Source of the DNA: Metaclostridioides mangenotii
Lineage (GTDB): Bacteria > Bacillota > Clostridia > Peptostreptococcales > Peptostreptococcaceae
DNA: 64,000 nucleotides
Assembly: GCF_017873185.1 (NCBI RefSeq)
Contig: NZ_JAGGJX010000001.1
Span: forward strand, 1,116,001-1,180,000
Direction: 5' to 3'
Position numbers and translations under genes: made by a program. The notes under the pieces were generated by a model. The model had not been told where the DNA came from. It ran no database searches and saw nothing but the letters and a program-made list of their open reading frames with translations. Positions 17,678 to 25,502 of this stretch are shown in pieces; position 1 is the first letter of the stretch; every line of letters starts with the position of its first letter.

Positions 17678-18595
17678 CTACAAAGACTTTAACTTTATCA
17701 AAAGATCTCTAAAGTACTCTGGGAGCTCTGAATCAAACTCCATATATTCTCTAGTAGTCGGATGTACAAATCCAAGTTTTTTAGCATGTAAAACCTGACC
17801 ATTTAGTTTAATTTTTTCTTTTTTATGACCATACACGCTATCACCTAAAAGTGGATGTTTTATATAGTTCGCATGAACTCTGATCTGATGTGTTCTTCCA
17901 GTTTCTAGCCTAGCCTTCATATGTGTAAACTTATCAAATCTATCAATAACTTCAAAATGGGTTATTGCATTTTTTCCGCCCTCTACCACTGCCATCTTCA
18001 GCCTATCTTTTGGATTCCTTCCAATTGGTCTATCTACAGTTATATTGTCTTCATCTACAACACCATAGCATATAAATTGGTACTCTCTCTTTGTTGAGTG
18101 CTCTTTTAACTGCTCTGCCAAAAATATATGAGATTTGTCATTTTTAGCTACCATCAATAATCCGGATGTATCCTTATCTATTCTGTGAACTATTCCAGGT
18201 CTTGTATCATCTCCATTAATAGTTGATAATTTACCATCTGTATGAAATAAAAGTGCATTTACCAATGTATTTTCGTAATTTCCTGCGCCAGGATGAACGA
18301 CCATTCCCTGCTCTTTATTTACGATTAATAGATCCTCATCTTCATATACTATGTTGAGCGGTATATTTTGAGGTACTATCTCTATTTTAGAAGACGTTGG
18401 AATTTCAACTTCAATACGATCCCCAAGTTTAACTGTATATCTAGGTTTCTCTATCTTTCCATTTACTTTAGCCTTTTGATCTTTTATTATTTTCTGTACA
18501 GCACTTCTTGAAAAATCTTGAAATTTTTCCGATATGTATACATCTAATCTCTCTCCATCAAAATCTTCAACTGTAAAAATCTTAATTTCTTCCAT
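17678..18595 (-). CDS. rluD: RluD-like 23S rRNA pseudouridine synthase
   Basis: RluA-family pseudouridine synthase, probably acting on 23S rRNA helix 69. The 305-aa protein has an N-terminal S4 RNA-binding domain (about 14-75) and the catalytic HRIDKDTSGLLMVAKN motif near residue 138 with the invariant Asp, then the GRTHQIRVH motif near residue 236. It overlaps the lspA stop (TAATG), so it is translationally coupled, as ylyB is to lspA in Bacillus. The exact target uridines are inferred from the family. Confidence 0.92.
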   Translation of the reverse strand: MEEIKIFTVEDFDGERLDVYISEKFQDFSRSAVQKIIKDQKAKVNGKIEKPRYTVKLGDRIEVEIPTSSKIEIVPQNIPLNIVYEDEDLLIVNKEQGMVVHPGAGNYENTLVNALLFHTDGKLSTINGDDTRPGIVHRIDKDTSGLLMVAKNDKSHIFLAEQLKEHSTKREYQFICYGVVDEDNITVDRPIGRNPKDRLKMAVVEGGKNAITHFEVIDRFDKFTHMKARLETGRTHQIRVHANYIKHPLLGDSVYGHKKEKIKLNGQVLHAKKLGFVHPTTREYMEFDSELPEYFRDLLIKLKSL

Positions 18596-19047
18596 TACTT
18601 CACCTTCTCTTTATTGTCGAAAAATAAAATGAAAGTACACAGAAGAATCGTTCCGACAACAACAAAAACATCAGCTATATTAAATACGTACTGCCATACT
18701 ATTCTAAAATCTAAGAAATCTACAACAAATCCAAGTCTCATTCTATCTATAAGATTTCCTAATGCTCCTGATATCAAAAGCATTATTCCTATTTTACCAA
18801 CTATGTGAATTTTTTTAGTACATAAATAGTAAATTCCAAAAATCGATGCTATTAAAGCTATTACAACAAATATTATTTGATTGTTTTGCAACATACCAAA
18901 TGCGGCACCTCTATTTTCCACATAAGTCAGGTGGAATATATTATTTATAATCGGTATTGTCGATACATCTTGTAAATGTTTTAGTGCCAATAACTTTGAT
19001 ATCTGATCTATCCCTAAAAGTACTACTATTATTAACGCATATATCAA
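18595..19047 (-). CDS. lspA: Lipoprotein signal peptidase (signal peptidase II)
   Basis: Integral membrane aspartyl protease that cleaves the signal peptide of lipid-modified prolipoproteins. The 150-aa protein has four hydrophobic segments and both catalytic aspartates, in GNLIDRMRLGFVVDFLDF (first) and FNIADVFVVVG (second), plus ENRGAAFG in the external loop. The start is TTG at 19047 after AGGAGG. A good promoter lies at 19089-19117. The 5' end and upstream region of this gene are duplicated near 24.3 kb. Confidence 0.95.
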   Translation of the reverse strand: MIYALIIVVLLGIDQISKLLALKHLQDVSTIPIINNIFHLTYVENRGAAFGMLQNNQIIFVVIALIASIFGIYYLCTKKIHIVGKIGIMLLISGALGNLIDRMRLGFVVDFLDFRIVWQYVFNIADVFVVVGTILLCTFILFFDNKEKVK

Positions 19048-19088
19048 TACTCGTTCCTCCTACTAATTAATTATCCAAATATTATTAT

Positions 19089-19117
19089 ATTATACAAAAA
19101 GCCATAGCGACATGCAA
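19089..19117 (-). promoter_or_regulatory. Promoter for lspA-rluD
   Basis: TTGCAT (19112-19117), 17 bp, TATAAT (19089-19094) on the minus strand, about 40 nt before the lspA start. The same elements with the same spacing recur in the duplicated segment at 24288-24316. Confidence 0.7.
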
Positions 19118-19191
19118 TTTTAACATGTACAAGCAAATTGCGTATGTACATATATTATACTGCATAACACCATGACTGTCATTATTGACTC

Positions 19192-20712
19192 TTAAATTTT
19201 CCTAATCGGTATTTTTATACTTACTAATCCACCGCCTGTAGTTTTTGAATTAGATACATATAAATCCCCACCGTGTTTGACTGAAATCGACTTTGCGATA
19301 TATAGACCCATTCCATAGTGCATATTTGAATTTCTGCTGTTATCGTCCATATAGAATTGCTCAGTTACATGTGCTATGCTCTTCTCAGAAAATCCACTTC
19401 CACTATCTTCTACCGCAAACTCTATAAAATCTTCTCTGCTACCTTCATTACTGCCCTTTTTAGCATCTTTTTTTCCGACTTTTATGCGGCCTTCTTTACT
19501 GCCTTTATTTCCTTGTCTATTCTCTTCACTTCCGACTTTTTTTCTATCTTCTTCATTCTCAGATACCATTTTTCTAACTGAAAATGTTAATATACTGTTA
19601 TGCGACGAATAATCTACCGCATTTGATACAAGATTCATAATAGCTCTACTTAACAAATCGCGGTCTAAATACAACTCTTCTGGAACATCTTTTTCTTTTA
19701 GGTGTAATTTTAAATTTTTAGTATTGCAGATCGCTATTATTTGATCGTTGATATCTTTTAAAAACTCTGAGCTATTAACTTTTTCAATATTGATTTCGTC
19801 ACCTTTTCCCTCTTGTGATATCTCAATTAATTTCTTTAAATACTCCTCGATTTGATTTGAATTTTTCAATATATATTTAAGATAAAGCTGCTGATCTTCT
19901 GCTAACTCAGATTCCAACAACAGTTCGGAGTTTCCTTTTATTATAGTAATCGGTGTCTTTATATCGTGAGCAAGAGATGATACCTGTTCTTTTTTACTCT
20001 CTTCTACTCTCCATTGCTCTTCTAGTGATTTTTTTAGCTCAACTTTTAGTTCATCTAATGAATAAATAACATCGTTGAATTCCTTAATTTTAGTCTTTTC
20101 TATTTCAAACTCTAGGTCTTGTTCTTTTATTTTATCAGTCGCTCTTATTAAAGGATCTAGATTTCTTTTTAATCTATTTGCAAAGTAAATTGCTACAGCA
20201 ATAACTGTAACAGCTTCTACTATAACCCACACAGCTAGAATAACGTTATCGCTTTTTGGAAGTACTCGATTGAGAGTCTCTGACTTATATCTAGATTCCA
20301 AGGTGTATTTAAGTACTAAATAACCGTCTTTTCTATCTATCTGATACAAAAAATCATTGTGACTTATACCGTTATCTTGTTTATCATCTGATTTAACATA
20401 CTCGAGTACATTATTTAGTAACTTGGGGTCTATATCTGAGTCTACTATACTATAGTTTTTGTCGATTAAAGCATATTCACTTCCTTCAGGTATTACATTA
20501 GGTGTAATTTTACTCGCACTAGACAATGTATCTTTCGATTTCATGGCTAGCTGTTCACTATAATTAGCTGGTAGAATAAACCCTGCATTATCGATATAGC
20601 TCATAGATGATACTATAAGTATGGCAGCAACTATACATACTGCGATACCTGCCGAAGCAATAAATTTTAAAAATGTCATTCTCAATGAATCAGCTCTCAC
20701 CTTTACTTCCAC
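19192..20712 (-). CDS. Sensor histidine kinase of a peptide-resistance two-component system
   Basis: Membrane sensor kinase paired with the response regulator just upstream. Two membrane helices (about 14-36 and 157-177) flank a roughly 120-residue outside domain; then HAMP-like linker, the phosphoacceptor H249 in SSLAHDIKTPIT, N-box N360/N364, G1 DSGSGF (436-441) and G2 GMGLYIAKS (467-475). Residues 384-428 are a basic, low-complexity insert between the N and G1 boxes made of two imperfect 19-residue repeats (KVG...NKGSKEG and KVG...KKGSNEG). The start is GTG, overlapping the regulator stop. Order and type resemble the CprK/BceS-like sensors for cationic peptides. Confidence 0.88.
   Translation of the reverse strand: MEVKVRADSLRMTFLKFIASAGIAVCIVAAILIVSSMSYIDNAGFILPANYSEQLAMKSKDTLSSASKITPNVIPEGSEYALIDKNYSIVDSDIDPKLLNNVLEYVKSDDKQDNGISHNDFLYQIDRKDGYLVLKYTLESRYKSETLNRVLPKSDNVILAVWVIVEAVTVIAVAIYFANRLKRNLDPLIRATDKIKEQDLEFEIEKTKIKEFNDVIYSLDELKVELKKSLEEQWRVEESKKEQVSSLAHDIKTPITIIKGNSELLLESELAEDQQLYLKYILKNSNQIEEYLKKLIEISQEGKGDEINIEKVNSSEFLKDINDQIIAICNTKNLKLHLKEKDVPEELYLDRDLLSRAIMNLVSNAVDYSSHNSILTFSVRKMVSENEEDRKKVGSEENRQGNKGSKEGRIKVGKKDAKKGSNEGSREDFIEFAVEDSGSGFSEKSIAHVTEQFYMDDNSRNSNMHYGMGLYIAKSISVKHGGDLYVSNSKTTGGGLVSIKIPIRKI
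19420..19570 (-). repeat. Imperfect internal duplication inside the histidine kinase gene
   Basis: Two diverged copies of a roughly 60-bp unit (shared blocks CTTCxTTACTGCC and TCCGACTTTT on the plus strand) code for the Lys/Gly/Ser/Glu-rich insert in the kinase ATPase domain. This suggests recent slippage or unequal exchange. Confidence 0.5.
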
Positions 20713-21368
20713 CTATAACCAACTCCCCAAACAGTCTCTATTGGAGATAATCCAACTGAATCAAACTTCGATCTTATATTTTTTATATGTTCAGCAATCG
20801 CTGAGCTATTTCCTTCACCATCGTAACCATAAACGGCTTCATAAATTCTGTCTTTTGAAAATACCTGTCCATTATTTTTTGCCAAATACTCACATATTGT
20901 GTACTCGCTCTTTGTAAAATTTACACGTTCATCCTTTACAAATACCTCTTTGCCCGCCAAGCTGAACTTTACATCTGAAACCACTAGATAACTGTGCTTT
21001 TCTCGCTGTTCTCTTCTTATATGAGCATTTACTCTAGCTCGCAATTCTCCAACACCAAAAGGTTTGGTGATATAGTCGTCAGCTCCAAGACCTAAACCGT
21101 ACATTATGTCGTTTTCCATAGTCTTGGCAGTCAAAAATATTATTGGACAATCTACTTTAGTTCTAATTTTTTCACACAGAGTAAATCCATCTATATTTGG
21201 CATCATTACATCTAAAAGTATTAGATCGTAATCTACAAATCTATCTAATGACATATCTGACATGGTTAAATCATTTATAGTTGTAACAGTATGCCCATCT
21301 TTATTCAGTATATTTTTAATTAAAACTAATATATCTTCTTCATCATCAATTGCTAGTATCATCCCCAT
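20703..21368 (-). CDS. OmpR-family response regulator
   Basis: DNA-binding partner of the downstream kinase. The 221-aa protein has a receiver domain with acidic pocket DDEED (8-12), phosphoacceptor D53 in LLDVMMPNIDGF and the conserved FLTAK, followed by a winged-helix domain (about 130-221) ending ETVWGVGYRWK. The stop overlaps the kinase start by 10 nt. It is expected to activate the ABC transporter genes immediately upstream; this is inferred from context. Confidence 0.92.
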   Translation of the reverse strand: MGMILAIDDEEDILVLIKNILNKDGHTVTTINDLTMSDMSLDRFVDYDLILLDVMMPNIDGFTLCEKIRTKVDCPIIFLTAKTMENDIMYGLGLGADDYITKPFGVGELRARVNAHIRREQREKHSYLVVSDVKFSLAGKEVFVKDERVNFTKSEYTICEYLAKNNGQVFSKDRIYEAVYGYDGEGNSSAIAEHIKNIRSKFDSVGLSPIETVWGVGYRWK

Positions 21369-21540
21369 AATGAACTCCTTTGTATAACTGCATTATATAA
21401 GTATATATAACCGTATTGCATATCCCCTTTAAAATACTTTAAATCAATCTGATTCAATTATTTTGTTTAAATACCTCTATTAATTATTAATAATAACATA
21501 TTTTAATTTAGCTATTTGTATTTATTTAAAATATATCAAA

Positions 21541-22284
21541 TTATTCGTAAACTTTTCTTCCTTCCCAACCTTTAAACCATATAGTTGAAAATATTAAAAT
21601 CAATACGGTTAAAACACACATTGGAATTAAACCTCTTTTAATCTCAGCGCTAACTATAGAGACTAAATTTTGATCGACCTCTTGTAAAACAATATAGTCG
21701 GAAAATCTGCCTCCCCAAGCCCATGGAGTGTATGCCCAAATTTTATGACCAAGACCTGTTAACATTAATGCAGATGTTAGTGTTCCAACTAATCCTACTC
21801 CTATCGATGCCCCTTTTCCAAACTTTAAGCTTAAAATTAAATGTAGTATGTATATAAAAATATTACTTACTACTAAATATAAAACTGATTTTATATAAAA
21901 GTAAATACTCATTCCTTTTATACCAATCCCAAATATACCAACAGAAATTACAACAGATATAATTGCTAAACATATAAGTAAAGTTAACTTGCTTAAAAAT
22001 GTCACTGATTTTTTCTTAGTACTTGCAAGGAGTACTTGAAATTGACCCGCTCCCTCTTCTTGATCTACTACTAAACTAGTCATTATAGATATAATAAGCG
22101 GGAATCCTACCGCCACTACTTCTAAATAAGCGCTTACCATAGTGCTTATATTATAATTTGTAATCTTAAAGTACATTAAAAATATAAAACTTATAGCCAC
22201 TGGTATAACAATGTGTAACTTTAATACTGAAGTATGTCTTAACTTATAATAATCTGATTTTAAACATCTATACAATTCATCCAT
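21541..22284 (-). CDS. ABC-2-type permease, lantibiotic-immunity MutG/LanG type
   Basis: Membrane subunit of a LanFEG-like exporter that removes antimicrobial peptides from the membrane. The 247-aa protein shows six hydrophobic segments with the RHTSVLKLHIVIPVAISF start and VVDQEEGAGQFQVLLAS loop typical of this group. It starts 2 nt after the preceding permease stop. The 172-nt AT-rich gap downstream to the response regulator gene shows no obvious terminator. Confidence 0.85.
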   Translation of the reverse strand: MDELYRCLKSDYYKLRHTSVLKLHIVIPVAISFIFLMYFKITNYNISTMVSAYLEVVAVGFPLIISIMTSLVVDQEEGAGQFQVLLASTKKKSVTFLSKLTLLICLAIISVVISVGIFGIGIKGMSIYFYIKSVLYLVVSNIFIYILHLILSLKFGKGASIGVGLVGTLTSALMLTGLGHKIWAYTPWAWGGRFSDYIVLQEVDQNLVSIVSAEIKRGLIPMCVLTVLILIFSTIWFKGWEGRKVYE

Positions 22285-22285
22285 A

Positions 22286-23017
22286 TTATTTCACCTCTTG
22301 TCCTTTAAACCATCTTGTAGTAATAAATGTAACTAATGTAAAAGTTATCAATGAAGACAATAAAACAGTCGGAACCGTACTTGTATCTATCATAGAATTT
22401 GAAGGTTCTGCCAATAATCCATTTGGAAGAATTTTTACAATTGTAGTCATTATACGCGGTGTCCAGGCATAAGGATATAACCACCACAATGATTCCACTG
22501 CTGTGATCGTACCAAAAATTGAAAGCACTACATTAAATAGTAAAGTCAACATAAAACCAAATCTCTTAGCTATAAATAAACATAAAGGAATCTGCCACAT
22601 AGTTGTTACTACCATAGCTACAAATGCAAGTAGAATCTGTGATGTAGTGTAATCTATTAGTTTTGGTAAAAATAATCCCCCTACAAATACTCCTAATACT
22701 ACAAATGCTGAAGCTACTGATATACTTAATAGTATTAATATTATCTTAGAAATCCAAACTTTTTGCATATCCACCGGAAGTGATAAAACAGCTCTGTAAG
22801 AGAGTTTTTTATTTTCTTTTTGATTTACCATAGCTGAATATAAAGCTATTAATCCCGGCAACAGCGTAGTGTACCACCAATTCAAAGAATTAACTTGAAA
22901 GTACATAGCTCCTAGTGATAAAGTCAACGCTAATAGAGCTAATGGTAGTATAAATATTAACTTTTTTCCAAATGTTCTTTTCATTTTTAAGTTTTCTGAT
23001 TTTAAGTAATTTAACAT
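22286..23017 (-). CDS. ABC-2-type permease, lantibiotic-immunity MutE/EpiE type
   Basis: Second membrane subunit of the peptide-resistance transporter. I start at ATG 23017 (MLNYLKSENLKMKRTF), 1 nt after the ATPase stop with GGAGAGAAGGGG ahead; longer in-frame starts lie within the ATPase gene. About 243 aa with six hydrophobic segments; the SENLKMKRTFGKKLIFILP start and SLNWWYTTLLPG motif are characteristic of LanE-type permeases. It is coupled to the genes on both sides. Confidence 0.85.
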   Translation of the reverse strand: MLNYLKSENLKMKRTFGKKLIFILPLALLALTLSLGAMYFQVNSLNWWYTTLLPGLIALYSAMVNQKENKKLSYRAVLSLPVDMQKVWISKIILILLSISVASAFVVLGVFVGGLFLPKLIDYTTSQILLAFVAMVVTTMWQIPLCLFIAKRFGFMLTLLFNVVLSIFGTITAVESLWWLYPYAWTPRIMTTIVKILPNGLLAEPSNSMIDTSTVPTVLLSSLITFTLVTFITTRWFKGQEVK

Positions 23018-23018
23018 A

Positions 23019-23726
23019 TTATACCCCTTCTCTCCTAGTTTTTTTAACAACATCAGTAAATAGCTTCTCTAAATCTTGCCCTCTTTCCAATTCACCCTCA
23101 TAACCAAGTACCCCATCACTTATTATACCGATGTGGTCTGCTATCATTTCAACTTCTGAGAGTATATGGCTAGATACTATAACAGTAATTCCTTTTTGTG
23201 GGAAACTGTGGATAAGCTCTCTTAAATCTTGTATACCTATAGGATCTAACCCATTTGTAGGTTCATCTAATATAAGCAGTTTTGGATTATTTAAAAGCGC
23301 TATTGCAATTCCAAGTCTTTGCTTCATCCCCATTGAAAATTGACCAGCTCTTTTCTTACCAGTGTTTTTTAAATCCACTATTTCTAAAGCTTCGTCTATT
23401 TTAGAATCTGGAATACCTAAAAGCAATGTTCTAGCCATTAAATTTTCTCTAGCTGTCAAGTTATCGTAAAGTGGTGGCGACTCAATTAAGCATCCAATAT
23501 TATTTAAATCATCTCTGCTCCACTTTCCTCCATCGAAAAATATTTCTCCTGAAGTTGGTTTAATCATTCCAGTAATCATCTTTAGCAGTGTAGATTTGCC
23601 TGCACCATTTGGTCCTAAAAGACCATAGACTGAATTTTTCTTTATATTTATAGAAACATTTTTAACTGCTTGTTGCTCCTTATAAGTTTTACTTAAATTT
23701 GTAGTTTGTAATATATAATTGTTCAT
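23019..23726 (-). CDS. ABC transporter ATPase, lantibiotic immunity / CprA-BcrA type
   Basis: Energises the two permeases that follow. I start at ATG 23726 (MNNYILQTTNLSKTYK) because GAGGGAGG lies just upstream; an ATG six codons earlier would put that site inside the gene. About 235 aa. Walker A GPNGAGKST near 36-44, signature FSMGMKQR, Walker B LLILDEPTNGLDPIGI and the H-loop SSHIL are all present. Operon order ATPase-permease-permease followed by regulator and kinase matches the C. difficile cprABC-cprRK peptide-resistance locus; function here is by analogy. Confidence 0.9.
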   Translation of the reverse strand: MNNYILQTTNLSKTYKEQQAVKNVSINIKKNSVYGLLGPNGAGKSTLLKMITGMIKPTSGEIFFDGGKWSRDDLNNIGCLIESPPLYDNLTARENLMARTLLLGIPDSKIDEALEIVDLKNTGKKRAGQFSMGMKQRLGIAIALLNNPKLLILDEPTNGLDPIGIQDLRELIHSFPQKGITVIVSSHILSEVEMIADHIGIISDGVLGYEGELERGQDLEKLFTDVVKKTRREGV

Positions 23727-23966
23727 ATTTAATACCTCCCTCATTAGTTATTTCATTATAAGAAACAATTTTAAGGAATTTATAAGGATTTATAAAAAGA
23801 TTATAATTTTTATTGTAATATAAAACTAAATAGATCAAAAAAGTTATCCGACTTAAATTTCGATATTAAACTCAAATAAATAATTCAAATAATTTTTAAC
23901 AGTTATGTTGAAAGAATGATATTTTTATTATGCTAAAAGCATGAGCTCTTGAGCGTAAAAAGTTGA
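23727..23966. other. AT-rich gap upstream of the peptide-resistance ABC operon
   Basis: No credible gene here. The operon promoter must lie in or upstream of this stretch. I see no confident -35/-10 pair, and no terminator that would block read-through from the duplicated lspA promoter near 24.29 kb. Confidence 0.4.
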
Positions 23967-24234
23967 AAGTTATGATGTATGATTAAAGTATTAACTGCAA
24001 TATAAGTTGCAAAGGCTTTTATTTATATAATTCAAGGATAAGGGTGATTTTATGAATAAATGTAAGGAACTAGATGTAAAGTCATGGAGAGATTTTGTGG
24101 AATACGGTAAAGTTGATAAGAGAGGTTTACTAAAGGAGCTTTACGGTCAGAAAAAACAGTAGGCACTAATGCAATTGGGACTTGTCTGTATTTAAACGAA
24201 CCTATTCAAACTATAGGCACTGAACACTATGGAA
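23967..24234 (+). repeat. Degraded direct repeat of the acoR-like gene's upstream region and 5' end
   Basis: 23967-24120 matches 25418-25571 without a length change, including the whole upstream region, ribosome site and first 23 codons. 24122-24234 then matches 25841-25953, so about 269 bp are deleted relative to the intact gene. At 24234 it joins directly to the lspA/kinase repeat. Confidence 0.85.
24052..24234 (+). pseudogene. Truncated copy of the sigma-54 activator acoR-like gene
   Basis: Reads MNKCKELDVKSWRDFVEYG like the intact gene, then jumps over a deletion into the GAF-domain coding region out of frame and stops after 36 codons (TAG at 24160-24162). The nucleotide match continues past the stop to 24234. 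It keeps the AAGGGTGATTTT ribosome site. A non-functional duplicate. Confidence 0.85.
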
Positions 24235-24540
24235 CGCATATATCAATACTCGTTCCTCCTACTAATTAATTATCCAAATATTATTATATTATACAAAAAG
24301 CCATAGCGACATGCAATTTTCACATGTACAATATGCAAATCGCATATGTACGTATTATACTGCATAACACCATGATTGTTATTATTGACTCTTAATTTTC
24401 CTAATCGGTATTCTAATACTTACCAATCCCCCACCTTTAGTTTTTGAATTAGATACATATAAATCACCACTGAAATCGACATGTGATATATAGACCCATT
24501 CCATAGTGCATTTTGAATTTCTTCTGCTATCGCCCAAATT
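24233..24540 (-). repeat. Displaced duplicate of the lspA start / kinase 3' end junction
   Basis: This stretch is a close copy, in the same orientation, of about 19034-19350: the first codons and ribosome site of lspA, its promoter, the intergenic region and the last roughly 150 bp of the histidine kinase gene. It has small indels, including an 8-base-scale loss in the kinase part. Neither gene fragment is functional, but the promoter elements survive. Confidence 0.85.
24288..24316 (-). promoter_or_regulatory. Duplicated lspA promoter pointing toward the ABC operon
   Basis: TTGCAT (24311-24316), 17 bp, TATAAT (24288-24293), identical in spacing to the original. It faces leftward and lies about 560 bp upstream of the peptide-resistance ATPase gene with only the acoR fragment (antisense) between. 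Confidence 0.55.
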
Positions 24541-24655
24541 TGTTTTTTATTTTACAAATATTTTGTGTCATTGTTCCCATAGGACAGTATACGCACCAAG
24601 ACCTAGGTCTAAATAAATACATAGTGATTAAACCCAAAAGTGTTGAGGTTAACAT
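24527..24655 (-). pseudogene. Truncated 4Fe-4S-binding membrane protein gene
   Basis: From ATG 24655, after a clear AGGAGG, the frame gives a hydrophobic start (MLTSTLLGLITMYLF) and then RPRSWCVYCPMGTM with a cysteine pair typical of NapH-like 4Fe-4S proteins. Homology stops at about 24540, where the duplicated kinase segment begins, and the frame ends at TAG 24527. Only 42 codons remain. It was presumably a redox partner divergent from the Crp/Fnr gene. Confidence 0.7.
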
Positions 24656-24702
24656 TCTATTTCCTCCTATCCGTTTTCATTGTGCTATATAAATTTATCA
24701 TT

Positions 24703-24732
24703 TATAATAAATCTTGTATGTGATATTGTCAC
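24703..24732 (+). promoter_or_regulatory. Promoter and possible self-binding site of the Crp/Fnr gene
   Basis: TATAAT at 24703-24708 precedes GTGATATTGTCAC (24720-24732), a dyad with GTGA/TCAC arms like Crp/Fnr sites but with a 5-nt centre where the classic site has 6. It sits downstream of the -10, where a bound regulator would repress. Confidence 0.4.
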
Positions 24733-24752
24733 GAAATGATAAGGAGGAAATT

Positions 24753-25412
24753 ATGAATATAAATGAATATTTACCATTTTGGAATAAATTATCTTCCAAA
24801 GAAAAGCAACTAATTCAAAATAATTGTTCTGAAAAAAAATATCTTTCTAAAAGTCTAATCAATGAAAATGAAAAATGTAATGGATTTATTATAATCAAGA
24901 GCGGAAAACTGCGAGTGTACACAATATCTGATAGCGGAAAAGAAATAACATTATTTAAGCTGTTCAACTATGATATGTGTTTATTTTCATCATCTTGCAT
25001 TTTTAAAGACATAACATTTGATATTATGCTAGAAACAGAAGAGGATACAACTGTTTTCGTAATACCAGCACATATATATGAAAACCTAATGAAAACCTCT
25101 TTATCTGTCTCAAATTATACTAATGAACTTATGTCTTCCCGCTTTTCTGATATAATGTGGCTATTAGACCAGATTTTAAATAAAAACATGATTAGTCGTA
25201 TATCCTTATTTTTGCATGAAGAATACATGTATCATAATATGGTAGATTTAAGTATAACCCACGAAGAAATTGCAAAACACCTTGGAACTGCTCGGGAGGT
25301 AATTAGTCGTCTTTTGAATTATATGCAAAAAGATGGTATTATAAAAACAAAACGTGGAATAATCTCCATTGTAGATAAGGAGAAATTAAAAAATTTGTGT
25401 GATGAAAAATAA
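24753..25412 (+). CDS. Crp/Fnr-family transcriptional regulator
   Basis: Start chosen at ATG 24753 (MNINEYLPFW) after AAGGAGG. The 219-aa protein has an N-terminal cyclic-nucleotide-binding-type beta-barrel (about 10-125, including GFIIIKSGKLRVYTISDSGK), a dimerisation helix and a C-terminal winged helix (about 150-215) with THEEIAKHLGTAREVISRLL as the recognition region. There is no Fnr-type four-cysteine cluster at the N-terminus, so the signal is unknown. It is divergent from the broken 4Fe-4S gene; such pairs are usually redox-related. Whether the regulator still has targets is open. Confidence 0.88.
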   Translation: MNINEYLPFWNKLSSKEKQLIQNNCSEKKYLSKSLINENEKCNGFIIIKSGKLRVYTISDSGKEITLFKLFNYDMCLFSSSCIFKDITFDIMLETEEDTTVFVIPAHIYENLMKTSLSVSNYTNELMSSRFSDIMWLLDQILNKNMISRISLFLHEEYMYHNMVDLSITHEEIAKHLGTAREVISRLLNYMQKDGIIKTKRGIISIVDKEKLKNLCDEK

Positions 25413-25502
25413 TCAATAAGTTATGATATATACTTAGAGAATTAACTGCAATATAAGTTACAAAAGCTTTTATTTATATATTTCTAGGATAAGGGTGATT
25501 TT

